Below, in pieces: positions 1 to 6,978 of a stretch of DNA of 24,908 bases. The position numbers and the translations under genes are program-made. The stretch covers positions 1 to 24,908 of the forward strand of contig CALFXE010000239.1 of assembly GCA_937927845.1 (NCBI GenBank). Direction: 5' to 3'. The notes under the pieces are model-generated. The model searched no databases. It saw only the letters and a program-made list of their open reading frames with translations, and was not told where the DNA came from. Within the stretch, counting starts at the first letter, position 1. Each line of letters opens with the position of its first letter. Origin of the DNA: an uncultured Paludibacter sp. (lineage in GTDB: Bacteria; Bacteroidota; Bacteroidia; Bacteroidales; Paludibacteraceae).

Positions 1-55
1 GTCGAAAGACAGCTGAGTTACAGTCAGCCCCAGTTGGCCACTTTGGTAACTGCCC
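1..55 (-). tRNA. tRNA-Tyr (GTA anticodon), partial, 3' part beyond the window edge
   Basis: On the minus strand the sequence starts GGGCAGTTACCAAAGTGGCC at position 55 and runs to the window edge. The anticodon arm has stem GCTGA/TCAGC and loop CTGTAAC, giving anticodon GTA (tyrosine). It is followed by TGTCTTTCGAC, the beginning of a long variable arm, as expected for a class II tRNA such as bacterial tRNA-Tyr. The variable arm end, T arm and 3' acceptor strand lie outside the window. It follows ribH on the same strand but has its own promoter at 66-96. Confidence 0.9.
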
Positions 56-65
56 AAAAGCGATG

Positions 66-96
66 CAAAAATACATTTTTAATTTATTTCTACAAA
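66..96 (-). promoter_or_regulatory. Promoter of tRNA-Tyr, Bacteroidota type
   Basis: Reading the minus strand, a TTTG box (96-93) is followed after 19 bases by TATTTTTG (73-66), a match to TAnnTTTG. The predicted transcript start, near position 60, lies a few bases before the tRNA 5' end at 55. The upstream box sits directly next to the ribH stop codon. This is the only promoter in the window where both boxes have good spacing. Confidence 0.7.
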
Positions 97-596
97 ATAA
101 TATTTGCCATCTTTATGGCTGTAATTGCGGCTTCTACGCCTTTATTGCCATGAATTCCACCGGCTCTATCCATAGCTTGTTGCAATGTATTGGTAGTTAG
201 AACTCCAAAAATAACCGGACAGCCATTTTCTATAGTGTTAAGTATTGTAACACCCTGAGTAACACCTTGACAAACATAATCAAAATGAGGTGTTTCACCT
301 TGAATTACACATCCTAATGTTATAACTGCATCATATTTCTTATCCTGTACACTTTCATGTACAAAACGCTTTGCTGCATATGTTAATTCGAAAGTTCCCG
401 GCACATGCACTACATTTATGTTTCTTCTTAAGACTCCATGCTTCAGAAGAGTTTCAATAGCACCATCTAATAATGAATGTGTAATCTGAAAATTCCAATC
501 AGAAACAGCTATCGCATAACTTTGCTGTACTAAAATATCATTAGAGGGAAGAATATCAGGGTTGTATTCTGATAAATTCTGATATTGTGTAGCCAT
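90..596 (-). CDS. ribH: 6,7-dimethyl-8-ribityllumazine synthase (riboflavin synthase beta chain)
   Basis: The enzyme condenses 5-amino-6-ribitylamino-uracil with 3,4-dihydroxy-2-butanone 4-phosphate to give lumazine, the penultimate step of riboflavin synthesis; the family forms cytosolic pentamers or 60-mers. Visible family motifs are PGTFEL (substrate pocket), GCVIQGETPHFDYV with the catalytic His, FGVLTTNTLQQA, and DRAGG with the phosphate-binding Arg. I chose the ATG at 596-594 (168 residues, MATQYQNLSEYNPDI). An upstream in-frame ATG at 626 would overlap the preceding gene and add ten non-conserved residues. The TPR gene's TAA at 600-598 is one base upstream of this start (TAAAATG), so the two genes are probably cotranscribed and translationally coupled. 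Neighbouring riboflavin genes are absent. Identification is secure. Confidence 0.95.
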   Translation of the reverse strand: MATQYQNLSEYNPDILPSNDILVQQSYAIAVSDWNFQITHSLLDGAIETLLKHGVLRRNINVVHVPGTFELTYAAKRFVHESVQDKKYDAVITLGCVIQGETPHFDYVCQGVTQGVTILNTIENGCPVIFGVLTTNTLQQAMDRAGGIHGNKGVEAAITAIKMANIIL

Positions 597-597
597 T

Positions 598-1296
598 TTA
601 TTGTAGTCGAGTAATATATTTGTCAATATCCTGACCTTCTTGACTTAAAGAGTATTTATCCTTAATCTGTGTATAGCATGATAGAGCCTTTTTGTTATCA
701 CCAATAGACTCATATGCAATACCGGCTTTTTTCAGGAAAATCGGAGACAATACTTCATTGTTGAAATCAGCAGCTTTAGTAAAAAAGCGGATTGCCTTTT
801 CAGTCTGATTTAACTCAACATAACTATCACCAATTAGACCTATTACAGAAATAGAAAAGTACGATTTATCCGCATCATAACCCGATAAATATTTTATTGC
901 ATTTTCATAATCACCTAAGTTATAATAGCAAATACCAGCATATGCTTTTGCAAGATTTCCTGATGGAGTAAGACTGTACTTTGAACTTATCTCCTCAAAA
1001 CCTAATGATTCAAACCCATCGCCATTTAAAGCTAAATTAAATGAATCTCTTGCGAAAAACAACTGAGATTTGTACATCTCATTAGCAGCTTCAACCTTTC
1101 GAGGTTTTACATAATAATTATTTATTGCTAAAAAAGCCATTACTGCAAGTGCAACTATTCCGAGCCATGTAATAATTTGCTTTTGATTTTTCTCAATAAA
1201 TGCTTCAGACTTAGTCAATGCACTCTCGACACTCTGGAACTCATCTTGTTTTTTAACAGCCTTTTTCGACTGATTTTGTGTAACTTTTTTAGACAT
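598..1296 (-). CDS. Membrane-anchored tetratricopeptide repeat protein
   Basis: A 232-residue protein with a charged, Lys/Gln-rich cytosolic N-terminus (residues 1-40), one transmembrane segment (about 41-61, WLGIVALAVMAFLAINNYYV) and a C-terminal region of TPR-like helices. The clearest repeats are near residues 113-137 (NLAKAYAGICYYNLGDYENA), 150-178 and 186-213 (AGIAYESIGDNKKALSCYTQ). The arrangement resembles YfgM-type proteins that use TPRs on the outer face of the inner membrane, but no specific partner can be read from the sequence. A TPR gene directly before ribH is, as I recall, a common arrangement in Bacteroidota. It starts at 1296, about 45 bases after a promoter match, and its stop is one base before the ribH start. 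Function unknown. Confidence 0.85.
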   Translation of the reverse strand: MSKKVTQNQSKKAVKKQDEFQSVESALTKSEAFIEKNQKQIITWLGIVALAVMAFLAINNYYVKPRKVEAANEMYKSQLFFARDSFNLALNGDGFESLGFEEISSKYSLTPSGNLAKAYAGICYYNLGDYENAIKYLSGYDADKSYFSISVIGLIGDSYVELNQTEKAIRFFTKAADFNNEVLSPIFLKKAGIAYESIGDNKKALSCYTQIKDKYSLSQEGQDIDKYITRLQ

Positions 1297-1345
1297 GATT
1301 ATAATGAATGATCTGTTTTCTTCTATTTTCTAATTAAAACGGCTA

Positions 1346-1353
1346 CAAAATTA
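1346..1353 (-). promoter_or_regulatory. Promoter -7 element for the TPR-ribH operon
   Basis: The minus strand reads TAATTTTG from 1353 to 1346, matching TAnnTTTG, 50 bases before the TPR gene start; the start of transcription would be near 1340. The surrounding GGCTACAAAATTA (plus strand) recurs exactly at the pyrG promoter (18357-18368). A TTTG at 1381-1378 is a possible -33 box, but the 24-base spacing is longer than usual. Confidence 0.5.
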
Positions 1354-1487
1354 ACTCTTTTTTTTGATATTACGACACAAATTATTGTATTTTTGATTAA
1401 AAATAGTGAGGATGCACAAATAATACGTATTATTCTTATAATAAACAAAAAAAGCAGCACTATAAACTTTATAAGCAAAATTTTTGT

Positions 1488-1495
1488 TATATTTG
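1488..1495 (+). promoter_or_regulatory. Promoter -7 element for the structured RNA
   Basis: TATATTTG matches TAnnTTTG and ends six bases before the first base of the closing stem at 1501, so transcription would begin almost exactly at the RNA 5' end. No clear -33 TTTG is present at the expected distance. This promoter sets the RNA strand as plus; no match is found at the other end on the minus strand. Confidence 0.6.
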
Positions 1496-1500
1496 CATCA

Positions 1501-1690
1501 TAAAAGAATGCCGCATTGTTTTGAGATTGGAAAACTCAACATAAAAAAACAAAACGAGTAATGTCGGTTTTTAATGGCGGGCTGCACCTTCGGGCAAGTC
1601 GTAGACTCAGCAGATTACAAAGAAAGCTTACACCTCAAATCCTGTCTACAGGAGTTTTCTCATATATCGCAATGCGGTTCTTTTATTTTG
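1501..1690 (+). ncRNA. Structured non-coding RNA, probable 6S RNA (ssrS-like)
   Basis: Both ends of this non-coding stretch pair into a long hairpin. Positions 1501-1508 pair with 1678-1685 and 1511-1518 with 1670-1677: sixteen base pairs broken only by a two-base bulge (TG, 1509-1510). After an internal loop, 1529-1537 pairs with 1652-1660 (GGAAAACTC with GAGTTTTCT, one G-U). Next comes an A-rich open 5' side (1538-1557) opposite a 3' side holding a small CCTG-TCTA-CAGG hairpin (1641-1652). An inner arm follows (GTAAT 1558-1562 with ATTAC 1614-1618). A single rod of about 185 nt with a closing stem, a large central bubble and a small 3'-side helix is the architecture of 6S RNA, which sequesters sigma-70-type RNA polymerase holoenzyme. 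It could also be another Bacteroidales RNA family. No protein-coding frame explains it. RNA gene is likely; the 6S name is inference from shape and length. Confidence 0.65.
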
Positions 1691-1709
1691 TACTTCATTA
1701 GAAACAGCA

Positions 1710-1745
1710 GTTCGAAATTGATTTAAAATTGGTTTCGGACTTTTT
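1710..1745 (+). terminator. Rho-independent terminator after the structured RNA
   Basis: GTTCGAAA (1710-1717) pairs with TTTCGGAC (1733-1740), eight pairs including one T-G, extendable by wobble pairs inward, and is followed at once by TTTTT (1741-1745). The T run is on the plus strand only, so it should end transcripts coming from the RNA promoter at 1488. It touches the stop codon of the convergent SMR gene at 1744-1746. Confidence 0.6.
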
Positions 1746-2070
1746 AATTTGATACAACTTTTAATCCGATAATTGAACCTATTAAAGTTGCAATGAATAA
1801 CATCCTCAAAAAGGTTGCAGGTTCTTTAAACACAAAGATTCCAATTAAAACTGTGCCTATCGCTCCAATACCTGTCCAAACAGCATAAGCAGTTCCTATA
1901 GGTAAAGTCTGAGTTGCTTTTACTAAAAGGATCATGCTTAGGGTAAGCGTAACAACAAAACCTGTATACCACCAATAAACTTCACTACCTGTGACGGTCT
2001 TTGCTTTTCCTAAACAAAATGCAAAAGCCACTTCAAATAGACCTGCTATAATCAAAATTATCCAATTCAT
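1744..2070 (-). CDS. sugE: Small multidrug resistance (SMR) transporter, SugE/Gdx type
   Basis: A 108-residue inner-membrane protein with four hydrophobic helices, the normal SMR size. It acts as an antiparallel dimer exchanging a cation for protons. Glu13 in MNWIILIIAGLFE is the proton- and substrate-binding residue of helix 1. The helix 3 stretch LPIGTAYAVWTGIGAIGT is characteristic of the SugE/Gdx branch, whose studied members export guanidinium or some quaternary ammonium compounds. I start at the ATG 2070-2068; an in-frame ATG at 2130 would add 20 polar residues absent from the family. A promoter match at 2201-2194 gives a leader of about 115 bases. I looked for guanidine riboswitch signatures there (paired ACGR loops) and saw none convincing. 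The gene stands alone. Substrate is not determined by sequence alone. Confidence 0.88.
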   Translation of the reverse strand: MNWIILIIAGLFEVAFAFCLGKAKTVTGSEVYWWYTGFVVTLTLSMILLVKATQTLPIGTAYAVWTGIGAIGTVLIGIFVFKEPATFLRMLFIATLIGSIIGLKVVSN

Positions 2071-2193
2071 TATGTTTTTATATTTTATGAGTTCGTATTT
2101 GTAGCTACTTATATTATACCTTTTCTTCATTATCGAAAAGTAAAATTCATCGACTTTGTATTACAAAATAAATCTGAATGCTATACTACAACA

Positions 2194-2201
2194 CAAAGAT
2201 A
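2194..2201 (-). promoter_or_regulatory. Promoter -7 element for the SMR gene
   Basis: The minus strand reads TATCTTTG from 2201 to 2194 (TAnnTTTG). Transcription would begin near 2188, about 118 bases before the ATG at 2070. No clear -33 box is visible. Confidence 0.45.
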
Positions 2202-2279
2202 CAATAATACTTTCAGAGATGAGAAGTTTTTTTATTATTAAAATTTACACTATCTTGATGATAATTAAGACAAAAAAAC

Positions 2280-2287
2280 TATATTTG
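2280..2287 (+). promoter_or_regulatory. Promoter -7 element before a gene remnant
   Basis: TATATTTG (2280-2287) matches TAnnTTTG; a TTG at 2255-2257, 22 bases upstream, is a possible -33 box. The next ATG is at 2313, but its frame stops after nine codons. The promoter therefore appears to drive only the remnant at 2313-2421, or reads through toward the gene at 2496. Confidence 0.45.
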
Positions 2288-2312
2288 TAACCAATTTATA
2301 AACAATAATACC

Positions 2313-2421
2313 ATGGACATAGAAATTTGGCATATTTGGTAAAGTCATTTATCTGCCTTACGAAGCAACCGGAGTACTGAGTTCGATTGGTGGGATAAAA
2401 GAAATGTTGGGAGGGAAGTGA
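2313..2421 (+). pseudogene. Probable gene remnant (start codon joined to a short C-terminal piece)
   Basis: An ATG at 2313 opens a nine-codon frame (MDIEIWHIW, stop at 2340-2342). Overlapping it in another frame, 2338-2421 encodes GKVIYLPYEATGVLSSIGG followed by IKEMLGGK and a stop. That second peptide has the composition of a real protein end and resembles, from memory, the C-terminus of band-7/SPFH (paraslipin-like) proteins, where a PYEA-G-hydrophobic-GGI pattern follows the coiled coil. With a promoter just upstream, the simplest reading is a large internal deletion leaving the 5' end and last codons. The SPFH link is tentative. The rest of the stretch 2071-2495 holds only the two promoters above. 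Confidence 0.35.
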
Positions 2422-2495
2422 AAGTAATCCTTAAATAGGTTATGATTATATCTGATATATGCAATTTTCATTTTATAAAAAATAGATATTAATAT

Positions 2496-3569
2496 ATGAA
2501 AAAAGTAATTATTCTGACTTCGTTTATTTTAGCAAGTGTAATAGCTTTTGCACAAAACAATTATGAAGAAGTCGTGTATCTGAAAAACGGTAAAACAATT
2601 CGAGGAGTTATTATCGAACAAGTGCCGAATGTTCAAATTAAAATCGAAACCGCAGATGGTGATATTGGTATTTTTCAGATGGAGGAAATTCAGAGAATCA
2701 CGAAAGAAAAAATTCAGATAACGGAAAAACAAGTAAAACAACCTGTTGCCCCACAACAAGAACAAACGCCTACGTCGCAGCAAATCTTAGAATATCTGAA
2801 ACAAAACAATCTTGTGATTGTACATAAAAAAGATTACAAACCGAAATATCCATATTTGTTTTCGCTGCAAAGCGGCTTGGCGCATTCGCTTATCGACCTG
2901 AGCGAGATGCAGCAAAATTATACTCAATATTATGAACTTACAAGTGAAGAAGTAAACAAATACATCAGCAAAATCAAGAACGGTTTTTTTCTTAACGCCG
3001 GTTTTCATTATCTTACCACTAATTTTTTAGGTATTGGCGCAGAATATAATTTTTTCCGTTCGGCTGCCAAAGGCGAATTTCTTGTTAATCCAAATTATGG
3101 TTACGGTAGCTCCTCTCTACCTGTTTATATACTAATGAATTCTAATGAAAAAATGTATTTGAACTTTATAGCCCCTTCAGTTATGTTTTTGCAATATTTG
3201 GGAGAAAATAAGAAAATATGCCTAACCGAATCACTCGCACCCGGTGCGCTATTTATGAGAATGGAAGGCAGAAGCATTGATTACCATGCTTATGGTGGCA
3301 ATAACAATAATCATGTCGGGAGTCCGCCAATGTATTACGCTCCATCGGGTAGCGTTGTTACGAGTGCAAATTTTTCGGCAAAAATCGCTTTGTCACTCGA
3401 CTATTACATTACACCGAACTGGTCTACCGGCTTGACAGGCAATTTTATTTGGGCGAATATTAAAAAAATCCGTTATAAAAGCAAGCAGAGCGAAGACAGC
3501 AGTACTCTTGACGAGCCGCTCGAATTTTCACATCTCGACTACGGATTTGTAATCCGTTATAATTTTTAG
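2496..3569 (+). CDS. Exported beta-barrel-like protein of unknown function
   Basis: A 357-residue protein with a clear Sec signal peptide (residues 1-19, MKKVIILTSFILASVIAFAQ, cleavage near the Ala-Gln). Residues about 22-70 form a small domain (VVYLKNGKTIRGVIIEQVP...GDIGIFQMEEIQRITKE) that I recognise as common at the N-terminus of uncharacterised Bacteroidota envelope proteins. A Gln/Pro-rich linker follows (about 75-95). From about 110 onward there are alternating aromatic and polar strands, ending YGFVIRYNF. A final Phe after a beta strand is typical of outer-membrane barrels folded by BamA. The lipoprotein gene starts 17 bases downstream on the same strand, so the two are probably cotranscribed and may act together in the envelope. 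No enzymatic motif is visible. I found no good TAnnTTTG match just upstream. Confidence 0.8.
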   Translation: MKKVIILTSFILASVIAFAQNNYEEVVYLKNGKTIRGVIIEQVPNVQIKIETADGDIGIFQMEEIQRITKEKIQITEKQVKQPVAPQQEQTPTSQQILEYLKQNNLVIVHKKDYKPKYPYLFSLQSGLAHSLIDLSEMQQNYTQYYELTSEEVNKYISKIKNGFFLNAGFHYLTTNFLGIGAEYNFFRSAAKGEFLVNPNYGYGSSSLPVYILMNSNEKMYLNFIAPSVMFLQYLGENKKICLTESLAPGALFMRMEGRSIDYHAYGGNNNNHVGSPPMYYAPSGSVVTSANFSAKIALSLDYYITPNWSTGLTGNFIWANIKKIRYKSKQSEDSSTLDEPLEFSHLDYGFVIRYNF

Positions 3570-3586
3570 TCTTTTATTTCAACCAG

Positions 3587-5554
3587 ATGAACATGAAAAC
3601 TTCAATTCAACACATAGTGCTCATAGTCGCCGCCGCAATCGCTTTTTCGTGCAGCGATCAATTTATCAACGAAACCCTTGATATTTCAGGCGTTGCCGTA
3701 TCAGCAATCATCATTTCGCCTGAGTGGGAAAGCGACAACTATCAGTTTCAATGTGAAAATGCGGAGAATGCCGATTTTAGCATCGAAAGTAAGCCGGAAT
3801 GGTTGAGCATTGATAATAATTCGGGAACATTCTCGGACGGAATGGCAACAATTACTTGTAAAGCAAACGAGTTGAAAAAATTTGCGAAAACAGGTATATA
3901 CATCGACCAAATGCTCGTGCTTGCAGACGGGAAAAAATACGCTGTTCCGCTGTATTACATCAACGAAGGCGATCCGAAAGTTTCCGCTCCGGTGAACTTT
4001 GAGATAAGTTATACCAACAATAATTCGCTTACAATAGGCAACACCGGCGACGGCATTTTACTTTGGGAAGTAATTGCTATGCCCGACTGGCTTGCTTTGG
4101 ATACAGCACAACTCAACATAAACAATTTGATGATTGCAAAAAATGCAAACGTAACCATTCCTTTTGTATTCAATCCTAATGCAGCGATAACCGGAATTGC
4201 GAGTGGAACTATAGTGTTAGCAATCAATGACAAAAGCAAACCTACTGTTACAATCAACATAACGGCTGATTTTGGGAGCCCACAACTTAATTATTATTCA
4301 TACAACACAACTATTGATTTTGGTAGTACAACAACAAGCAAAAGTATTTATTTTTCTAATCAAGGAAATGGTTTTTTAACGTGGTCGTTTGAAAATCTAC
4401 CCGAATGGTTAAGCGTTTCAAAACAGAGTGGGACGTTGAATTATTATGATAGTGAAAATATAACATTAACCTGTGACCGCGCAAAACTTACACCCGGACA
4501 AAATTCGGCAGTTATCCGCCTCGTTTCAAACGATCCGGTTAATCCGACATATCAAATAACAATTTCTGCACGTGCCCCCGGCAGTAACACGAATGTGAAA
4601 GCTATAGAAGGAAATATCGTTGATGCTTGTTATAATAAAAACACGGACATTTTATACTATGCTACAAGTCAGCCGAATAAACTTATTGCATACAATACGC
4701 TAACAAAAAGCATTGCCCACGAAATTACATTAAGCAAAGCCCCAACTTGCCTTGCTATTTCCGAAGATTTTACAAAAGCGACAGTGGGACACGGTGGACT
4801 GATAAGTGTAGTGAATTTGGGAAATTTTGAGGTAACAAAAACGATAGAATTAGATTTTTCTGTATATGATATTGCATGGGCAGAAGATGATTGGTTTTGT
4901 TACACCAAAACAAGCTCACCTTTTAGCAGTTTACTTTGGATAAATACATCTACATTAGAATCATACAACACAAATGATAATGATTTAGACGAAAACAGCG
5001 CTGTAAAAAAAGTTCCGACCCAACCATTTATTATTGCATCACGACATTCAACAAGTCCAAGTGGTTTTTTTGCGTACAGTATTGCAACAAAAGCACAAAA
5101 GAGTTATTCACACATGGATTTAACAAATTTTTGGTTTACAGAAGACGGAAAATATACTTTTGGTAGAAACGGTAATGTGTATAGAACATCAAGTGCCACA
5201 AATTCAAATAATACTTTTGATGCAGAAATCAATTCTATTGGTCGATTAAACAACGGTTCAACTTATTATTATTCCATTTGGATAGACCATTCTGCAAAAA
5301 CACATAATATTTGGGCTATATTAGGAATTTATTACCCCAACTATTCTTCAAATATTTATCAATTTGAAGACAACGATTACACACTTGTAAAAACTTATAT
5401 TATTGACGATTTATATCAACCTGATTCCCAAACCGCAGCTTACGAAGTACAGGCACACTACGTTTTTGCAAACGGTGCAGGCACGGAACTGTCGGTTTTA
5501 CGCAAGGGAACGGGCAATAATAATTGGTCGATAGAATTTATTAACGTACAGTAA
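3587..5554 (+). CDS. BACON-like lipoprotein with C-terminal propeller-like region
   Basis: A 655-residue protein with a lipoprotein signal (residues 1-21, lipobox IAFSC, lipidated Cys22), so probably anchored in the outer membrane. Residues about 40-330 contain three similar Ig-like units, each with a PEWL or PDWL core: KPEWLSIDNNSGT near 69-81, MPDWLALD near 165-172 and LPEWLSVSKQSGT near 271-283. This W-L-S...SGT pattern is typical of BACON-type domains, associated in Bacteroidota with carbohydrate or mucin binding and often used as spacers. Residues about 337-655 are rich in short beta repeats (ACYNKNTDILYYATSQP, LIAYNTLTKSIAHEITLS) resembling a seven-bladed YVTN-type propeller. It follows the barrel-like gene by 17 bases. 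An ATG two codons in (3593) is an alternative start. No catalytic residues recognised; a surface binding role is inference. Confidence 0.8.
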   Translation: MNMKTSIQHIVLIVAAAIAFSCSDQFINETLDISGVAVSAIIISPEWESDNYQFQCENAENADFSIESKPEWLSIDNNSGTFSDGMATITCKANELKKFAKTGIYIDQMLVLADGKKYAVPLYYINEGDPKVSAPVNFEISYTNNNSLTIGNTGDGILLWEVIAMPDWLALDTAQLNINNLMIAKNANVTIPFVFNPNAAITGIASGTIVLAINDKSKPTVTINITADFGSPQLNYYSYNTTIDFGSTTTSKSIYFSNQGNGFLTWSFENLPEWLSVSKQSGTLNYYDSENITLTCDRAKLTPGQNSAVIRLVSNDPVNPTYQITISARAPGSNTNVKAIEGNIVDACYNKNTDILYYATSQPNKLIAYNTLTKSIAHEITLSKAPTCLAISEDFTKATVGHGGLISVVNLGNFEVTKTIELDFSVYDIAWAEDDWFCYTKTSSPFSSLLWINTSTLESYNTNDNDLDENSAVKKVPTQPFIIASRHSTSPSGFFAYSIATKAQKSYSHMDLTNFWFTEDGKYTFGRNGNVYRTSSATNSNNTFDAEINSIGRLNNGSTYYYSIWIDHSAKTHNIWAILGIYYPNYSSNIYQFEDNDYTLVKTYIIDDLYQPDSQTAAYEVQAHYVFANGAGTELSVLRKGTGNNNWSIEFINVQ

Positions 5555-5593
5555 TCTTTATATGACATACACTCCTTCAATAACATAAAAATC

Positions 5594-6838
5594 TCATTTC
5601 TTTATTAAGATTTTCTGTATATCTTTTGTATTTTGATGCTCAACTTTAACAAAGTAAATACCGCTATTAAAATCTGTGGTGTTAAGACTTACAGAGGTAT
5701 TAGTAGAAATGGTTGACCACACTTCCCGTCCGGTAATATCTGTAATAGAAATCAAGGCATTATTTGGAAGATTATCAATTGTGAGATGATTGTAGGCTGG
5801 ATTAGGATAAATATTTAGTTGCAATTTATTTTTCTTAGCAACACCACTAACCTCTTCATCATATCTGTAAATTTTATTCAATCCTGCAAAATAGACTTTT
5901 CCTTCGCAATTACGTAGAATTGATTGTGTATTTCCAGGTACCAATTGACCAAGAGATTCATAAGATAAACCCTCGTCCTTACTTATCCAGCTATCTCCAA
6001 GTTTAGTGGTAATAATCAGATCATCTTTATAATAAGCTGTACCCATTAAAAATGAGCTGATTGGTTTTCCGCTAAATTGAAACATGATATCTTTAGTCCA
6101 AGAGCCCAGAAATAATACGCTACCTTTGTACATAGCCATCGTTCCGTAATCATAAACCCTAACAACATTTTTATTCTCCAGCTTTGACAGATATACATGA
6201 TAATCATTTGTGAAGGTAGTTGCCCTGTATTCTATCCAAGTCTTTCCTCCATCAATGCTCGATGCATTATTGGTAATGATAACCGAGTCATTAACTTGAA
6301 GATAAGTTCTAAAAATTGGAACACCTGATCCTGTAGGTATTTCTCCATTGTCTGTCCATGACTTACCTTGATCGGCAGATTTATAAAAATGGAACTTATT
6401 AGTATCGAGGTTATAATTAGTAGTTAACCAATTGTTTTCGCTCAAACGAAGTAATGAACCAAGCATAAAATCAGCATTTACGCTCTCCAATGTGAAGTTA
6501 GTTGTGTAGTCTGTTGTTTTATAGACCTTGTCAAACAGCAAATACAAAACATCTCCCTGAAAGAACATATCATTAGGCTCTGGATAACTCAAAGGAAGGA
6601 CAAATTCTTTCCATGTTACACCATAATCATCAGAAACAGAATAGATTCTGGCATTATTGAATAAACGATTGGCACAAGCCACGATTGTTTTTCCATTGGA
6701 ATTTGTAGTAATACGCTGATATTCGTATAGTTCAGTGTCAGATGATGGAGCATTCAAATCAATCCATCCTGCAGATACATTCAAACTAAAAAATACAATA
6801 CAAGAAATTGTGATAAGAAGATGTAATTTTGTTTTCAT
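5594..6838 (-). CDS. Secreted Asp-box repeat protein with type IX sorting domain
   Basis: A 414-residue protein: Sec signal peptide (1-23), a beta-propeller-like body and a C-terminal T9SS type A sorting domain (about 338-414). The tail shows the hallmark YPNPA (344-348), then ISITDITGREVW and SGIYFVKVE, ending KILIKK. Family knowledge says such a tail directs export across the outer membrane by the Por/Gld secretion system and attachment to the surface or release. The body has Asp-box (BNR) motifs: SDDYGVTW (69-76), SADQGKSW (154-161), SIDGGKTW (194-201) and a degenerate SKDEGLSY (286-293). These are structural turns of sialidase- and YCF48-like propellers; they do not by themselves indicate sialidase activity, and I see no RIP motif or arginine triad. 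It is convergent with the lipoprotein gene (39-base gap). Function unknown. Confidence 0.85.
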   Translation of the reverse strand: MKTKLHLLITISCIVFFSLNVSAGWIDLNAPSSDTELYEYQRITTNSNGKTIVACANRLFNNARIYSVSDDYGVTWKEFVLPLSYPEPNDMFFQGDVLYLLFDKVYKTTDYTTNFTLESVNADFMLGSLLRLSENNWLTTNYNLDTNKFHFYKSADQGKSWTDNGEIPTGSGVPIFRTYLQVNDSVIITNNASSIDGGKTWIEYRATTFTNDYHVYLSKLENKNVVRVYDYGTMAMYKGSVLFLGSWTKDIMFQFSGKPISSFLMGTAYYKDDLIITTKLGDSWISKDEGLSYESLGQLVPGNTQSILRNCEGKVYFAGLNKIYRYDEEVSGVAKKNKLQLNIYPNPAYNHLTIDNLPNNALISITDITGREVWSTISTNTSVSLNTTDFNSGIYFVKVEHQNTKDIQKILIKK

Positions 6839-6978
6839 AAATAAGTGTTTTAAAGTAAATTTTATGATGACTTATTTTAAGAGTAAACAGTCCTTAATTA
6901 TAATTGTTCACGAAGTGATAGAAAATTTAATCAAAAATCGAGGCTAATTCGCCATAATTAAATTAAACCAAATTAATC

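Noticed and set aside
1..171. Open plus-strand frame from the window edge into the ribH region
   Set aside because: It is antisense to the tRNA-Tyr and the end of ribH, has no start in view, and its apparent openness comes from the tRNA sequence.
2071..2200. Guanidine riboswitch before the SMR gene
   Set aside because: Only one ACGA word occurs and no flanking stem; no other riboswitch core was recognisable.
2529..3008. Minus-strand frames opposite the exported barrel-like gene
   Set aside because: They lack start context, have Phe/Arg-rich composition, and oppose a gene with a clear signal peptide and domain structure.
5588..5614. A bidirectional terminator between the lipoprotein and Asp-box genes
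   Set aside because: The AAAATCT/AGATTTT stem is only seven A-T-rich pairs with a 13-base loop, overlaps the coding end of the Asp-box gene and has no T tail in either direction.
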